Below are positions 1 through 13,184 of a stretch of DNA of 64,000 bases, piece by piece; the first letter of the stretch is position 1; each line of letters starts with the position of its first letter. Below the pieces are notes generated by a model that was not told where the DNA came from, did no database searches, and worked only from the letters and a program-made list of their open reading frames with translations. This stretch comes from Agelaius tricolor. Lineage: Eukaryota; Chordata; Aves; Passeriformes; Icteridae. The stretch is from NCBI GenBank assembly GCA_023055355.1, contig JALJCS010000015.1, positions 18,341,516 through 18,405,515 of the forward strand. Reading direction: 5' to 3'. A program made the translations under genes and the position numbers.

Positions 1-2003
1 ATTAAAATTTTATTAGGTTCAGCTGCATCAATCCTGATATATTTCCCACTTCATCTTTCTTTCAAGTGGAATTAAAAAATGCAGCTGTTCTTGACTAATT
101 TTATTATTTTATAACTCGCTTCAAAAATTTATATAAACTTCAGATGCTCAGCATTTTTTTGCAAATGTTGACCCATGACTGGTCAATTTAAATTGCAACA
201 AGGTCAGACCTAACCCCCATAATTCACATCATGAAATGCCTCATAAAATCTGAAAAGCCACACAGCAGGAAGTGCAGAGGGGGCAGGATCTTCCTCAGCT
301 GTTGGAAAAGCAATAAAAGTGCTGCAGTATTTCTCTGTGAAGGAGCAATAATGAAACCTTTCCAGCCAATAGTCTGACTTGGTTTTAAAGATTTTAAAGA
401 ACATTCAAGTTGCTTTATAGTAAAGGCATTTTCTGCCTGTATTACAAACATAACACAGAACTGGAGCCCAGCCTGGATAAATAACGTGGGGATAAATCTG
501 ATATTTCTGTACAATCATCTCTGCCAGGCTTGGATTTCCACAGCTGAGTCTCTGACAGGGAAGGAGGATTGGGATTGAAAGACAAAAATATATTGTGGGT
601 AAACAAATGCTGCCCAAAGTGCTCTGTGGGGTTTGCAGGATAACAGCAACATTGGCTTTATCAGCACCTTTGCACTCGAGGGGCTTCTCAGGCCATGCTG
701 GAATCATTTTGAGCTGATTTTCTTGGTTTTCTCAGCTTGATTTTCTGCCTGCAGTTAAAACTGTGGTTTAAGAATGAATATGGCAAATTTTTTGGTGAAA
801 ATTGTTCTGAAATTTTATTAATTATGACCTGCGAGTTTTATTAATGCATTACCTGTGTATGACTTAATGACCTAATGCCATCTCCACTGATAGCCTGCAT
901 TAATTTGGCTTTTCCTGAGCTGGTGCTGCTTTAATTGAGATCACTTGGGGCCCCCATTGCTCCCCAAGGATAAAGCAGACAAAGCTCTAAGAATATTTGT
1001 TGCCCTGTGATGCCCTGCAGTTGCCACAGCACAAAATAAACCCAGACCAACCCACAAAATATTGTCTCATATGAATAATTTCATACCTATTCCAGGGCTG
1101 TGTAGTTCTTTTGTGCTTCTCTGTAGGTTGGAATTGCATTTTCTTTTATGTGAAGCATGGGCAGGTACCAATAACTTATTTATATCTGCATAGATCTTGG
1201 TGTGACAAAGCACATAAGTCCCATATTGATCAGCAGGATTTAAGTGTGTGTTGTCCCTCCTGCTGAGCTGCAGCCAGAAATTTTAGTGCTTGGTGGCACT
1301 GGGGACAACTCTCTTCTGTAAGTTGTTAAATAAGAAAATTTGTGCAAGGAAATTTCTCTCCTATTTCTCCAACACTGAGAATTATTTACATTTCATAGTT
1401 AAATGGGTTGCTCCTGTGTAAGGGAAATGGGATTATTTTGCTTTGCTCCAAGGTTGAACAGATTATGGTGGAGTTCTGGAGACTTGGACAAAGCCTGAAA
1501 CTCAAGTGGGAAGGGTAGAAACGACCCATTAGAGTGGTGTGTCATGAAATGGATTTAAAAATGGATCCATTTTAAGGGGAAAAAAAAGGATAAAAGGCCA
1601 ATAGACATAATGGCATTACTGTAATAGCAGTAAGAGTGTGGCAGGGCAAAAATTCCACAGTTTCAGCAGAAAGTACTCCCTAATTTAACATATTGATTAT
1701 TATATAGATCTAGATATATACACACACAGTTTTGGGATTTAGATAAACCAGATGCTACTGATATCACCTAGAACCCATTGTCCAAGCAGCAAATTGGAGC
1801 AGCATAGAAACTGCCTTGAACAATTATAGAGCTTTCTGAGGGTGCTTAAATGAAAGCAATCAAAGGCTGTGGTGCCTCCTGGCACTCCCCCCTGGCTCAA
1901 TTGCACCTCTTTGTTTTGGCTATTTTCATTTTCAGCTAAAAAAGGTGTCAGTAACAGTAGAAAAAAATAGTAATAGTAGGAAAGTAGCATGCTGTAAGCT
2001 CTT
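1..2003. other. Unique AT-rich intergenic DNA
   Basis: No gene, tRNA or recognisable repeat was seen. Short ORFs on the minus strand are unrelated to anything I know. Confidence 0.6.
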
Positions 2004-2522
2004 TGTGGTATTTTCAGGGTCCCCAGGGTGAAGGAGGAATTGAGAATCTGACTCCATGTTCTTAGAAGGCTAATTTATTATTTTATTATATGAATTATAT
2101 TATATTATATTATATTATATTATATTATATTATATTATATTATATTATATTATATTATATTATATTATATTATATTATATTATATTATATTATATTATAT
2201 TATATTATATTATATTAAAACTATACTAAAGAATAGAGAAAGGATCCTTACAGAAGGATTCACAAGATACTAATTAAAAACTCGTGACTCTCCAGAGTCC
2301 CAATACAGCCTAACTGTGATTGGTCATTAAGTTAAAACAATTCACATGAAACCAATCAAACAATGACCAGTTGGTAAACAATGTCCAAACCACGTTCCAA
2401 AGCAGCAAGACACAGGAGAAGCAATCAGATAATTGTTGTTTTCCTTTTTCTCTGAGGCTTCTCAGCTTCCCAGGAGAAAAATCCTGAGTGAAGGGATTTT
2501 ATCAGAGAATGTGAATGCCACA
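2004..2522 (-). mobile_element. Solo LTR with internal (TATAT)n expansion
   Basis: Begins TGTGGTATTTTCAGGG and ends GAATGCCACA (TG...CA ends). It is similar along its length to the copy at 22,936-23,340, for example in GACTCCATG, CTGATTTATTATTTT, the stretch CAGCTTCCCAGGAG, and CAGAGARTGTGAATG. A 5-bp TATAT repeat (2093-2216) enlarges it. On the minus strand it carries AATAAA-type signals. No target duplication was found. Confidence 0.75.
2093..2216. repeat. (TATAT)n microsatellite
   Basis: About 25 uninterrupted copies of TATAT/ATATT inside the LTR. The sister LTR at 22.9 kb has a much shorter run at the same place. Confidence 0.95.
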
Positions 2523-5500
2523 GGGTTCCACTAATTAATGCAGCTGCTTAAAATAATTAGGGATCTCTTCTTCTGTCAGTTCTGCTCAGGAACTTTGCAG
2601 AGGCATGAAAAGTTCTCTTTGTCCTCTGTAATCCACGAGGCTTAAGGAGTATGAGACCTTGGCAGGGAAAACTTGGGAGCATGGGGAAAGGCAGAGAGAT
2701 TAGTGCTGCCTAATTTTAGTGATGTATGTTAGAGAAATTAATCTTTTCATGTGATAAATAGGGAGAAGAGCCCTGAGATAAGCTCAGAAATATCTGATAT
2801 CAGAACCTCCCTCTCTTCCAAGGAACTGGAATCCAGCCTTGGGAACTTGGGGTGGATGTTCTGGGTTTCCCTTGTAATTTGATGCATGTGGTAAAATACA
2901 ATGTATCAGACAGAGAATTGCATTCTCCATCTCCATATTTATAAAAATCAGGCAGCTTGATCACTTGTGAGCCTGGGGGTGATGTTTATTTAGAATTTCA
3001 CTCCGCCTCCTCCCTGCCCTTTTCCTGCACAGCTGTTCTTTGGCTTACATGAACAAGCTTGGGTTTTGCCTCTTCATTCTGGGAAGAAGAAATTCTGCAG
3101 ATCTTGAAATTGCATGGATGGTTCTTCTAAAGAGGATGAGAACAAAACTGCACACCCCTCACTCCTCTCCCACCTCTGCCCAGCCACCTTTAAATTTTCC
3201 CTTTAAATTTAGCATCGGTCTTGCACCACTCAGTTCCCATTTTTCAAGCTGTTGTGAAATTTGCAGCCTTTCAATAATCTTTGTATTAATTTCCTCACGC
3301 TGAAAATAAGTAATTACTCACGTTTTTCAAAATGTGATCCAAATTAAGAGGCTACACTGCATCTTCCCTTGATGGTTATTTCAGGAGAGCTAATCTACAA
3401 CGTGGGTGACCTTTTCCAAATTTGGACCCATCTGGCATTTTCAAATGGAATTGAGTATTGATCCCCACACTGTTAATTTATGGTTTAATTAAGAAGTCAT
3501 CGTGCTGTGATGTGGTTTGATGGCACATCCTTTCCCACATCAGCCAATTAACGTGGAGAGCCATCACAAAACTATCACTTTTTATTATTTTTTTTTAATG
3601 GACCTTCCCAGAAATGGAGATCTCCTCTTGTGGGCTAATGGTTTGGAATGCATTTCAGCATTAATGACCTGCAGGAGCTGCTGTAGGAAGTAAATTCTCA
3701 GTTTTTTATGGTTTGGGGAGGACCAAGGTGCTGCTTCCTGCCCTTGATGGAGTTTCTGGAGCAGCCCAGGTCACCAACACCTCTGTGAAACAGAGAAGTG
3801 GCTGTGAAGGACCAGTCAGAGCTGGGTTTGCTTATTAGGGACAAGAAACAACATTTCTGCCACGAGGCAGCACCATCAGGGTTTCAAGGGTCAAGTTCCC
3901 TTCCTGTGGGTGAAAAAAATATTTACAGCAGACTTGTGATGTTGCCAAAGTGTTTCTATTTTGTGCATCTCAAAGTTTGCCTAAGCAAACGTGAGTTTCG
4001 TGTGTTTTCTGCAGAACATTTGTGTCTTTAAAGGCACCTCTCACAAGAGTTTATTGATCCTGCTTTGTGTTTTCAGGATTTTTGATTTTTAGTTGTTTGT
4101 AAGCGTTGTCTTCTGCCTTCTCAACCCCCTACTTAATGTTCCATCCCAAATCTCCTGTGAACGAGCACTGAAAATGAAAACCCTGGTTGGGATACTTGAG
4201 CCAAGCACTTCTCTTACAGGCAGATCTTTGGGGTATATTTGAGTTATCTGAAATATTCTTGCTTGGCCAGGCCCATCCAGGTGTGTTCAAGGAGCAAATC
4301 TGATCATGGAAACTTAAATTATAAACAAACAGCTTTAAAGGAAACATTCATTTTTAAAAGGCTGCAAAAGCAATGCAGGCAGAGGAGTGGGAGGGATTTT
4401 TTTCCTTCTCTTCCTCCTCTTTAAAGTTTTGCCTAAAAGAATCAACATTTTTCCAATGTAACTTTTTTATTTCACAGTTATGAAATCAACAGCTCTTCTG
4501 TAGATTGCATTTCTTTTTCATTAGTCAGTTTTGAGGCAAGAATGAATAATATTTATATATTTATCAAGTCATTTCTGACCACGATGAAAAGTTACCCATA
4601 ATATTTTGATTTATTAAAAGTAGATATATTTTTAATTACCAAATAATTTAGTAGAAATAATCTGAGCGCATCTGGCACAAAAGCAGAAATAAAAGCCTGA
4701 AATAAATCACTGTGGTGTTAAATTTAATTTGGCCTAAACTTCAAACAGAAGTCATGATCAGATAATAACTTCAGCTTGGTTATTCAAGTCATCTCTGCAA
4801 TTCCAAGTCCACTCTGAAATAAAGAGCAAACAACAAATTGTCAAAACAACACACTGTTAGCAGCTCAGCCTAAAAGGAATTAAAGGACCAGAAGCTCCCA
4901 AATCAGGGCACTTCTGAAATGAGGAACAAACTACATCAGTTCAAGGAGCACTATTAGAAAACCTGGAATCATCTTGGTGAAGAAATGAAACCTTGGTGGG
5001 GTTTTTTTTTTGCAGGTAAAGGTTTGTGCAAAATTAAAACACTTTGAATTCAACCAATGAAAGCAAATTATCTTTGATCTTCTGAGAAGAGCCTGCAGCT
5101 TGGTGTTATTTAATATCTTAATTGTAATTCGGAATAAAAGAGGAAGGGAATCTGAAATAATCCCTCTCAATTGTATTTCTCAGGGAGTTTCAACTCTTGG
5201 AGGACAGAAAACAACAGACTTTTGCTTCTGATTGTGATAATGTTCTTTCCTCAGAATGCAAGTCCCTCAGTGATGCAGAACTGTGACAAAAGTGCACAGG
5301 GAAAGGATTGAAAACCTGCTGGGAAACCAAAATTATGATCTAAAGCCCACTGAAATGGAAAAATGGGATTCTTCCTATTGACATCACTGGCTTTTACATC
5401 AGGCCCTTGATTTATTACCAGCAAAAAGATCTTAACATTTCAGATGCGGTGTCAAAAGCAGATTTCCTTTTAATACCCCATAAAGCACGGAGGCTTAGAA

Positions 5501-5719
5501 AGCTGCAGAATGACCAGGTAAAGCAGAAAAGCAAATGCTTTTTTAGCAGGTCAGAGCAAGGGCACTTGTTTTACAGTTAAGAAAGAAGCCCTCAATTGAG
5601 AGTGACAGCAAGACCTCTGCTCCTGCAGCCCAGGGAAGGTGCTGGCTGTCAGGGCAAGCTGCTTTTTCACCACTCTCAGGGCTGTGACATAAATTTAAGC
5701 CAGGGGAGAAGCTGGACAG
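2523..5719. other. Unique intergenic DNA, no gene seen
   Basis: AT-rich sequence with scattered short ORFs (longest 106 codons or fewer), none recognisable. No CR1 or LTR signature was seen. Confidence 0.55.
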
Positions 5720-6062
5720 GTGAGAAAGACTGAGAAGAGTTGGGTTTTAGGGAGCAGAAGTGTGGAGAGAAAGAGAAATGGCAGGCGTTTCTCACAGCAG
5801 CTTGTGAGGAATTTTGGAGTTGGAAAATGTGATAACTTGTTAAGTATAAACAATTTGCAAGTGGTGTTTTTCTACTTCATCTTTCTGTTCCTCTCAAGGA
5901 CAGTGTGTGAAGATGGGTTTGCTAGTTGGCCAATCAAACAAAACCTATCGTATCACTCTATAAAAACCACACAGTTCCTTTGAATAAAACCTCCTCTGTC
6001 TTTTCTACAACCCTGCCCCTCACCTGTTCCTGTCTCAGTCTCAGCACACAAGTGACACAGAA
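5720..6062 (+). mobile_element. LTR-like element with TATA box and poly(A) signal
   Basis: Contains CTCTATAAAAACC (near 5957) and, 30 nt on, GAATAAAACC followed by a CT-rich segment. This is the usual U3-R-U5 arrangement. Edges are approximate and no clear target duplication was found. Confidence 0.5.
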
Positions 6063-6063
6063 G

Positions 6064-6592
6064 TCCTCAGCAGCAGTGCAGGATGTGCCTGGGTGGGTTG
6101 GACAGGATTTCTGGTGGGTGCTGGGAGGGTGTTCCCTCCTTCCCCTGGAGAGAACAGCAGGGAGGAGTCCCCAGGTGGGGACAGCTCCTGGTTTCCTTCA
6201 GCAAATCCTCTCCACACAAGTTTCCTGCTCCCTGGGAGCACCCTGAGCTGGGTTAACTGGAGTTCCTGGTGCTGGAATTGCCCTGTGAAGGCTCAGAGGT
6301 GCTGCTGAGCATTCTCCCTCCCTCCTCATCCCTGTCACTGTCCCCTTGAGCAGCAGCACTGCTGGGGGAGTTCTGTTCCCCTGCTCACGTGGGCAAACAG
6401 CACAACACAAACACCATCCCATCATTCTACCCTGAATCCTCCAATTTATTGCTGTCTGTGGCAGGAGATCGGCCTGAGCCCCCAGTCCTGCCTGGTTTAG
6501 CTCCCGCTGCACATGGCATCATTAAAGTGGGCATCTAAACAAAGCAGATCAGCGTCAATTCAGCATAAAGAGCTCCACACTCATGCCAGGTA
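6064..6592. other. Non-genic, moderately GC-rich
   Basis: Overlapping ORFs on both strands (about 70-105 codons) without family resemblance. Nothing else was seen. Confidence 0.45.
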
Positions 6593-6598
6593 CTGAGG

Positions 6599-6983
6599 TG
6601 TCGCAGACATCTTTCATGAAAAATCCTTTCTTGGGATTGTTCCTTGTGAGAAGCTGCAGTTTCAGCAACCAAAAGGAACCAATGGTTATCTGCTGCTGTG
6701 GAATGCAACAGGCAGACCTGGGATTGGTGTCCTGTGGATGTTTGGATTTCCTGACCACTCATGGCAGAGCTGGCTCTTGCTCTGTCTGAGACACAGATCT
6801 TTGTTATTCATTCTTGTCTATTCTTAGCTTAGCTAGCTGCTGAAGAAACCTTTTCCTTTTTATTGCTTTTTAGTATAGTCCTAATGTAACATATATCATA
6901 AAATAATAAATCAAGCCTTCTGATCATGGAGTCAACATTCTCGTCTCTTCTTCATCCTGCAAACCCTTGTGACCACAGTCACA
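6599..6983 (+). mobile_element. Solo LTR, family A, with 6-bp target duplication
   Basis: Starts TGTCGCAGACATC and ends CAGTCACA. A perfect 6-bp duplication CTGAGG flanks it (6593-6598 and 6984-6989). The internal landmarks shared with the copies at 16.9, 25.5 and 30.8 kb are GGTTATCTGCTGCTGTGGAATGC, kept here in part, and AATAAATCA (poly(A) signal 6905-6910). The 6-bp duplication fits a class II (ERVK-like) integrase. Confidence 0.88.
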
Positions 6984-6989
6984 CTGAGG

Positions 6990-9490
6990 TATTATTGTAC
7001 ATATTGCTGGGTTTTCAGCACGTGGACCTGAGTGATGCAGATGTACCCCAGTGTGCATTCAGAAAGCAGTGGGATCATAAAAACTCATTTTTCATAACCA
7101 TCGGACTATGATTAATTGTAACAATACAACTTATTAATTAAACTTGGGAAGCAGCATAATGGGAACTAGCATTCTCAATTCACTTGAATGAGTTTCAGCA
7201 TTTATTCTGCAGCTCTTTTAATGAGATGCTGAAATCATCTGTGTATCAATATATTCATTACCAAATGAGACAAATGCAACAATCCTAAGTATTCATGAAA
7301 ATATCTTCATTAGAAAACTCATATAATTAACCTGGAGTGTTCTCTAAATGAAGCACCTCAAATGTTACATATTTTCTTTCATAATTGCAATTTGAGAATA
7401 TTATTTTCTCATTCTCCCTGATTATATTTAAAGTAAAACCAGCTTTCAGCATGATTTGAAATCTTTGGCACAAAAGGACAAACTTCAGGGAAATGCAAGC
7501 AATGGGGGTGTTGCTCCCTGTTGGTTTTGCTTTATTTGCTGTTAATGTCCATTATCAAAGACTATTTCAGCAAGAACTGATGTGGTTGTGGGTCCCATCT
7601 TTGTGCTGGTGCCCACATGAAAGGTTTTTCAGTTAATGACACTTCACTGCCTTCCCTTCATCTCCAAACACTTCAGTTAAAACGTACAAATTATCTCCAT
7701 GCTGAAATTCGCCAAAAAATGTCACTGACTCAAAGTCTGTGTCAGCTTGCCTTGTTTTTGAGGAAAAATCCTTTGTTCCAGTTGAAAACTTTGAATATTT
7801 CCCACTGATGGGGAACTGCAACTTTACTTAAAGTTTTGCACAGCACATCCTGGCCCCTCTTTCCCTTGGCAGCCAGAGTGACCCAACACAGAGTCCCTGC
7901 AGAGCCCTGGGTGAGGAGCATTCCTGGGGCTTGAAGAAGCAATCCTCACCAGCTGGGATATCCATGGCTTGTCTGGTGCCAAAGAATTTCCCAGAAACAC
8001 CAACAGGGACCCTAAAACTGCTGCCTGCTCTGGTTTCTGCTCCTTCCAGCACGTTCTGCCTCTCTGGGCTCTGTGCACTCCTGCTCTTGTTTCCCCTCTG
8101 ACATGGCACAGGATCCCCAGGGCTTTCTCATGATGTGATCCCATTTCCAGACACATCAAAGCCCATGGAAGAGCTTGGGTTGGCTTAAATGTGATACTTT
8201 TTTTGGGTTTTTCCTTAAGGAAATGAAGGGATCAAGTGGCAAAGCCGTGCAGGGATCTGTCCTGGTTCATTAGCATTAAAATTTGTTAACTTCAGTGCAC
8301 AGAATTCCTGACTTTTTTGAGGGCAAGGAGATAACCCTGAAAAAACGATGCTAAAAAGGGAACTAAAAGAGACCCCACACAAAAACAAAGGGGAGAAAAA
8401 AATCCCCAACAAAATGCCTGAAGATCTTTTCATTGCTACTGCAAGTAGGTGCTGGCATCCCAAGGACACCTGCTGTAAGAACAGCTGATGTGAGTGGTAC
8501 ATGTTTATTTTTACCTGGAGATGAGAGGATGAAAGGGAATGGAGCACTGAAATGGGGAAACATGACAGGCACAGAGCACAAAAGCTGACAGCCTGTGGGG
8601 AGTCTGACAGAGCAGCAGCGCTGCTGATGTTCCTGGGAGCTTCATTCAGCTCAGGGTGCCTGGGGATTTGTCTGGCAAAACTTGTAGGGATGCAGGAACA
8701 CTCCAGATCTCATTTCAAGATCTCTTAATATTTTGCAAATGGTAACAGTCTGGCTTTTCCCACCGCTGTTAATACAGAGGGATTTCACTGACTCTTAATT
8801 AAGTGTTAGGGTATGAGGATGTTGTATATTAATAGCATGCTTGTCTCTAGAAGGCTGCAGAATTTTTGTAATAAAATGGGGTTTAAAACATCAATCCCTT
8901 TTTATTTATAAGGGTGCAGCACACAAGGAGTTAATAGAAGGGAAATTTTCATTTCCTGGAGGGAGCTGTGAACATGACTTCAAACAAATCTGTGCCCAGC
9001 TGTAACAAGTGCGTGAATATTTCTACTGTACCTGCTGGATGATTGTGATCTCTGTTTAAACAAAAGATTTCTTCTTTTTGATCCCTCTATTTATCCTCCT
9101 TTCAATGAAGGATTTTCAGCTCATTTAATTAGAAGCTGCTCTCTAAGAAATTATTGGGGCACCCACAGCTTAACATTATAACTTTGAGCAATGATAACAA
9201 ACTCCCTCAAGGAAATGGACTGAAAGGCACTTCCTAAAATACATGTTATCATCAATCATTATCATCAACAGGTGACATTCTCATGTTCTGGTGTCACTTT
9301 TTTATCTAATACAACAAGTTATCTCTTTCCTTTTGGTTTAGTAAGGAAACGAGATTTATGAATTCACTGTCTCTTCGTTCCTCTATTTTGGATTTATTAG
9401 CTGTTTTCAGTGAAACTTGATAAAGAAATAGTGGCACCAGAGAGATTCTCTGTTAACACTTCTGCAAAAGGAGGCAGCTGGGCAGGGATA
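6990..9490. other. Unique AT-rich intergenic DNA
   Basis: Contains a notably homeodomain-motif-rich stretch (7,090-7,500, many TAATTA/ATTAAT). No gene was recognised. Confidence 0.5.
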
Positions 9491-9499
9491 AGGAAACCA

Positions 9500-9605
9500 G
9501 CCTGGGCTGGTGGGAGATGTCCCTGCCCATGGCAGGGGCTGGAGTGAGATGATTTTTAAGGTCCCTTCCCACCCAAACCACGCTGGGATTGATTCTGTGC
9601 TGCCT
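9500..9605 (+). mobile_element. CR1 LINE 3' end fragment
   Basis: Reads GATGTCCCTGCCCATGGCAG, GATGATTTTTAAGGTCCC and ACCCAAACCACGCTGGGATT, the conserved 3' tail of avian CR1. It is about 105 bp and 5'-truncated, as usual. It lies in reverse under a 191-codon minus-strand ORF, which is therefore not a gene. Confidence 0.85.
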
Positions 9606-12203
9606 TTTGCACAAGGCAGTGGAGCTGACAGGTTTATGGAGGCTCATGAAGGAGCAGCTCCTGTGGAGAAGATAAAGAGCATTTTTGAGCAGATATGACA
9701 TGTTTCTACTGCTCTTACCTCTATAGAGGAATCCTACACTATTTTCGCCAAATTGGTGTCTGCTATTGCTCTGTGTTTTGAACTTATCTCTGAAATATTC
9801 CAATTTCCTCACTTTGGTCATTCCTGCATTTCCCTGAGTTTGAAACTGTCCCTTGTGGAGCTCCTGCATGAAGTCAGGGGAAATTTGCTTCTGATTTTGA
9901 TGAGAAAAAAAGACCTGAGTGCAATGTGAATTCACAGAATTCCAATTTTTGTCATGCATCAGGGCTGTGTGGGGCCCAGCCCACCAAGGGAAAGTAGAAA
10001 GACAAAGCAAGAGGTGACTGAAAAGCAAATCCTGCTCAGGTACTGCAGCTCCACAGGAAGCAGGATTTAAGTCTGAATGTTCTACCAGACAATTAAATCC
10101 AAACCTTGGGAAATCTGAATGTGCTTACAGAAGGTCACTGATCACCCTGAGACAAAGTTTTTGGGGAAACTGCAGAAGGGAACATCCTGGGAACATTCCT
10201 CTTGAAAGACCTGAAATCCTTGGGGATGTTGGCATCTCAACACCCTGAGTCCTCCAGATCTACAGGGTGAGAAATCCAGAAGCACTTCAGAAAGAATTCA
10301 GAAATCCAGAAGAATTAAAAATACACCTGTAATTTCTATTCAGCAGCTTATTTCAACCTGAGGAAGGGAGGAAAAAAATTAAGGTTTTCCAGCTGCCATT
10401 CCCTTTTGTGGGGTAGATCAGCTGCTTCCCAGAAACAAGCCAGCCATCGTTTTCCCTTCATGTCCAGGGCTGGGAGCCTGTTCCAGAACAATCCACAGGC
10501 ACAGACCTCCCTGCCCTGTTTTATCCTCTTGGTGGAGCACACAGAGCTTTGCTGCCTGCCTGCCTCTGCAGGGATTTCTCTGCTGGCCACAAAGAAATGA
10601 CTTTGCACGCAGTGGTTTTATCTCCACCCCGCTGCCCCTCGTCGTCTTTGGCTTCAGGATTTCTCCTGCATTGATTCTGTGAGGTTTTTCCTACCATGCT
10701 CTGCTGGCTTGGACACTTTCCCCACTCCAAATACTGAGCCTGAAACAAACAAAAAAAACCACCAAAAAACAGCTGCAAGACACTGATTTGACATTGTGAA
10801 ATTTGTTGTGTTTAATGGGTTTTCTGCAAGAGGGGGTTGTTGAAGGCTTTCTGGCTCTTGGTCTTCCTAAAACATCGTGGATTTCAATTACTGGAGCAAT
10901 ATTTTCAATCAGAGAGAAGCTTTTGATTTTCAGGGCTGTAGATGGAGCATTCTGAGTAGCCTTAATCACACACATAAAGGTTTTTAGTGTTTCTTTGGTG
11001 TGGTATTTAATGTGTCAACCACTGTAGTCAGAGCCATTTCTGAGATTGGAGATGGATCTCATTGCAGAGTTGGGATGAGAAATTTCCATCTTTATGGAAG
11101 ATGCAACGAGACCTGGAATATAAGAAAATGGGGCATTTTATCAAATGATGCATTAATGAGGCTTTATATTTTCAGCATAGCACCTGTTTATCCTGCCAGC
11201 CCTGGAGTCCATGGGTGGAACATTCCCATATTTAATATATGGCTTGTTCCTGCTCTTGTTACAGCCTGATTATTCTGCTGTAAATGCACCACTGCAGGTA
11301 GATTCTTTTTTTTTTATTATTGTAGAACAGCCATCTGTGTTTTTAAAGCCTTGATGAGGCTCTGAAAAAGCCAAGCAGCATCAACTGCTTACAATAGCCC
11401 AATTTTGATAACTTTAGAATCAGAGCATTCAAAAATAATCTCCAGCAATGAGTGAAACTGGATTTTGTGCTGATTGGCTCTGTGTGCTCTCCTCAAGCAT
11501 CTTTTTCCCTCTGCTTGCCAAATTTAGGTATTAGATAAAAGATTTTTAAAATGGTGCCCTAGGCTCCACTTTGGTGGTCTTAATTATTTACTGCCTCCTT
11601 GCACACAGCCTTCCCCACTTAAGTAATTGCACTAACAAATTGCAGTATTAAAATGTCTGTCTGAACAATTTGTAGGTGCAGCCTGATATTTAGATGCTTA
11701 AAGTGCTGCTCTGAAATCTACAGTTTATTGTGCATGTGAAATTACACTTGAAAAAGAGGAGTGTTAGGAGTGTTCCTGAAAAATCAGGGTCATTTGTGCA
11801 AATATATCCAGTGGTTGGAACCAGGGTAATTTGCATAATTATAGAAGAGTGCTGTGCTGGAACCCAGGGTAACTTCATCAGGGTCTGTGGTACCTGTCAG
11901 GTGGAATAAGATGCATTATAGCCTTTGCCTCTTAAAAATACACCTGTAAGTGATGCCTTGTGTTGATCCTGCCTCTTTCCTGGGATTCAGGGTTGGCTGC
12001 AGACATTTATTTTGCACTGGGCAGTGCTATTTCCTCTTATTGCTTTCACTTCTGGGGAGCACTTGAGGTGCAAGCCCAGCTGAGGGAAATGAGGGGCCTT
12101 GCCTGGGGTGACGTGCACAGGCAGCGACAAACTCAGGCAAGGAACATGGATTTTTATTTTACCTCAATTACTCCTTTGGAAAAACAGATCTTTATCCTGT
12201 GTC
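9606..12203. other. Unique intergenic DNA
   Basis: No gene or clear repeat seen. Confidence 0.5.
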
Positions 12204-12657
12204 TGTGTGGGAATAAATCACACAGAGTCCATTTTCTTCATGGTGGAAAAAGCCCATTCTTTATTCACAAAACTCCTTTTATGCAGTTTTACAAACCTGG
12301 TGAGTGGGACTCCAGTTGGTCAGGAGCTTTCGTGCCAATTACTTTATTGGTTACTAACAAATTTTATTCCATCTTGATTGATCACTCAAACTCTCAGTGT
12401 GTACCTGCAGGAAAAGTTGTTTAGGAGAGAGTTGTTTGTGTTTGTTGTGTTCCTATCTAACTGTGCAAAACCATTTTATACAGGTGTAAGTTTTTTTACC
12501 CAGGAATAGATTGTTATGTTAATGAACTGCTCACACCAGCATTGCTTTCACATGGGGACCTGCAAAGTGCCAGCTTGACAAGGCCAGCACTGATTTTAGG
12601 AGAGCAGGCCTGATTTTATGAATCCTTTCTTTATGATTTTTCTGCCTCACTGCAACA
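12204..12657 (-). mobile_element. Solo LTR, family C
   Basis: Closely matches 62,700-63,140 over its whole length: CACACAGASTCCATTTTCTTC, TTTATTCACAAAACTCCTTT, CCAATTACTTTATTGG, TTACCCAGGAATAGATTG and GCTCACACCAGCATTGCTTT. On the minus strand it has a TATA box (CTGTATAAAATGG, near 12,475) and AATAAAGAATGG as poly(A) signal, which gives the orientation. Edges were inferred from the two-copy comparison. Confidence 0.8.
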
Positions 12658-13184
12658 CCAGGATCGTGTTCAGCCCTGCAGGAGGGTGTGAACTCTTTGC
12701 TGGATGCTCTAAAAGGGAAGCGTGGGATCCTTCAGCTGACTTCACTTTTCCTCAGGTGTCTTTTTAAGCAGGGTGTGGTGAATGGAAGAGAGCCCAGCAG
12801 GTGATGGTTCCATGCCCAGGGAGTGCCTGGTGCTCCCTGGAAGCCCCCCTGCACCTCTGGGGGCAGTGGGGATGGCTGGCTCAGCTCAGGGGAGAGGAAA
12901 AGTTCACTCTCACCCTGAAGACACAAGCTCTTCACTCTTTGCACAGCCAGTGGTGAAAAAGAGCTCCCAGGAAATGAATCGAGCCAGAATTTCAGGCAGA
13001 ATCCAGCTCCCCTGAGCTTCCAAATAACTCAGCTTCACCACACGTGCTGAGAATGCTTAGAAGCCTCCTCAGAGGTGTCCACTGAGGGAAAAGCAGAGCC
13101 CTCAGTGCCTCTCCTCTTTTAAAGGCAGGTGAAACTCACTGCAGGCTCACGTGGTGGCACAAGGGCAGAGCTGGAGCTGCTGGA
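12658..13184. other. Non-genic spacer
   Basis: Moderate GC; no recognisable gene or repeat. Confidence 0.45.

Noticed and set aside
9453..10028. 191-codon minus-strand ORF
   Set aside because: Part of it is antisense CR1 tail and the remainder matches no known family.
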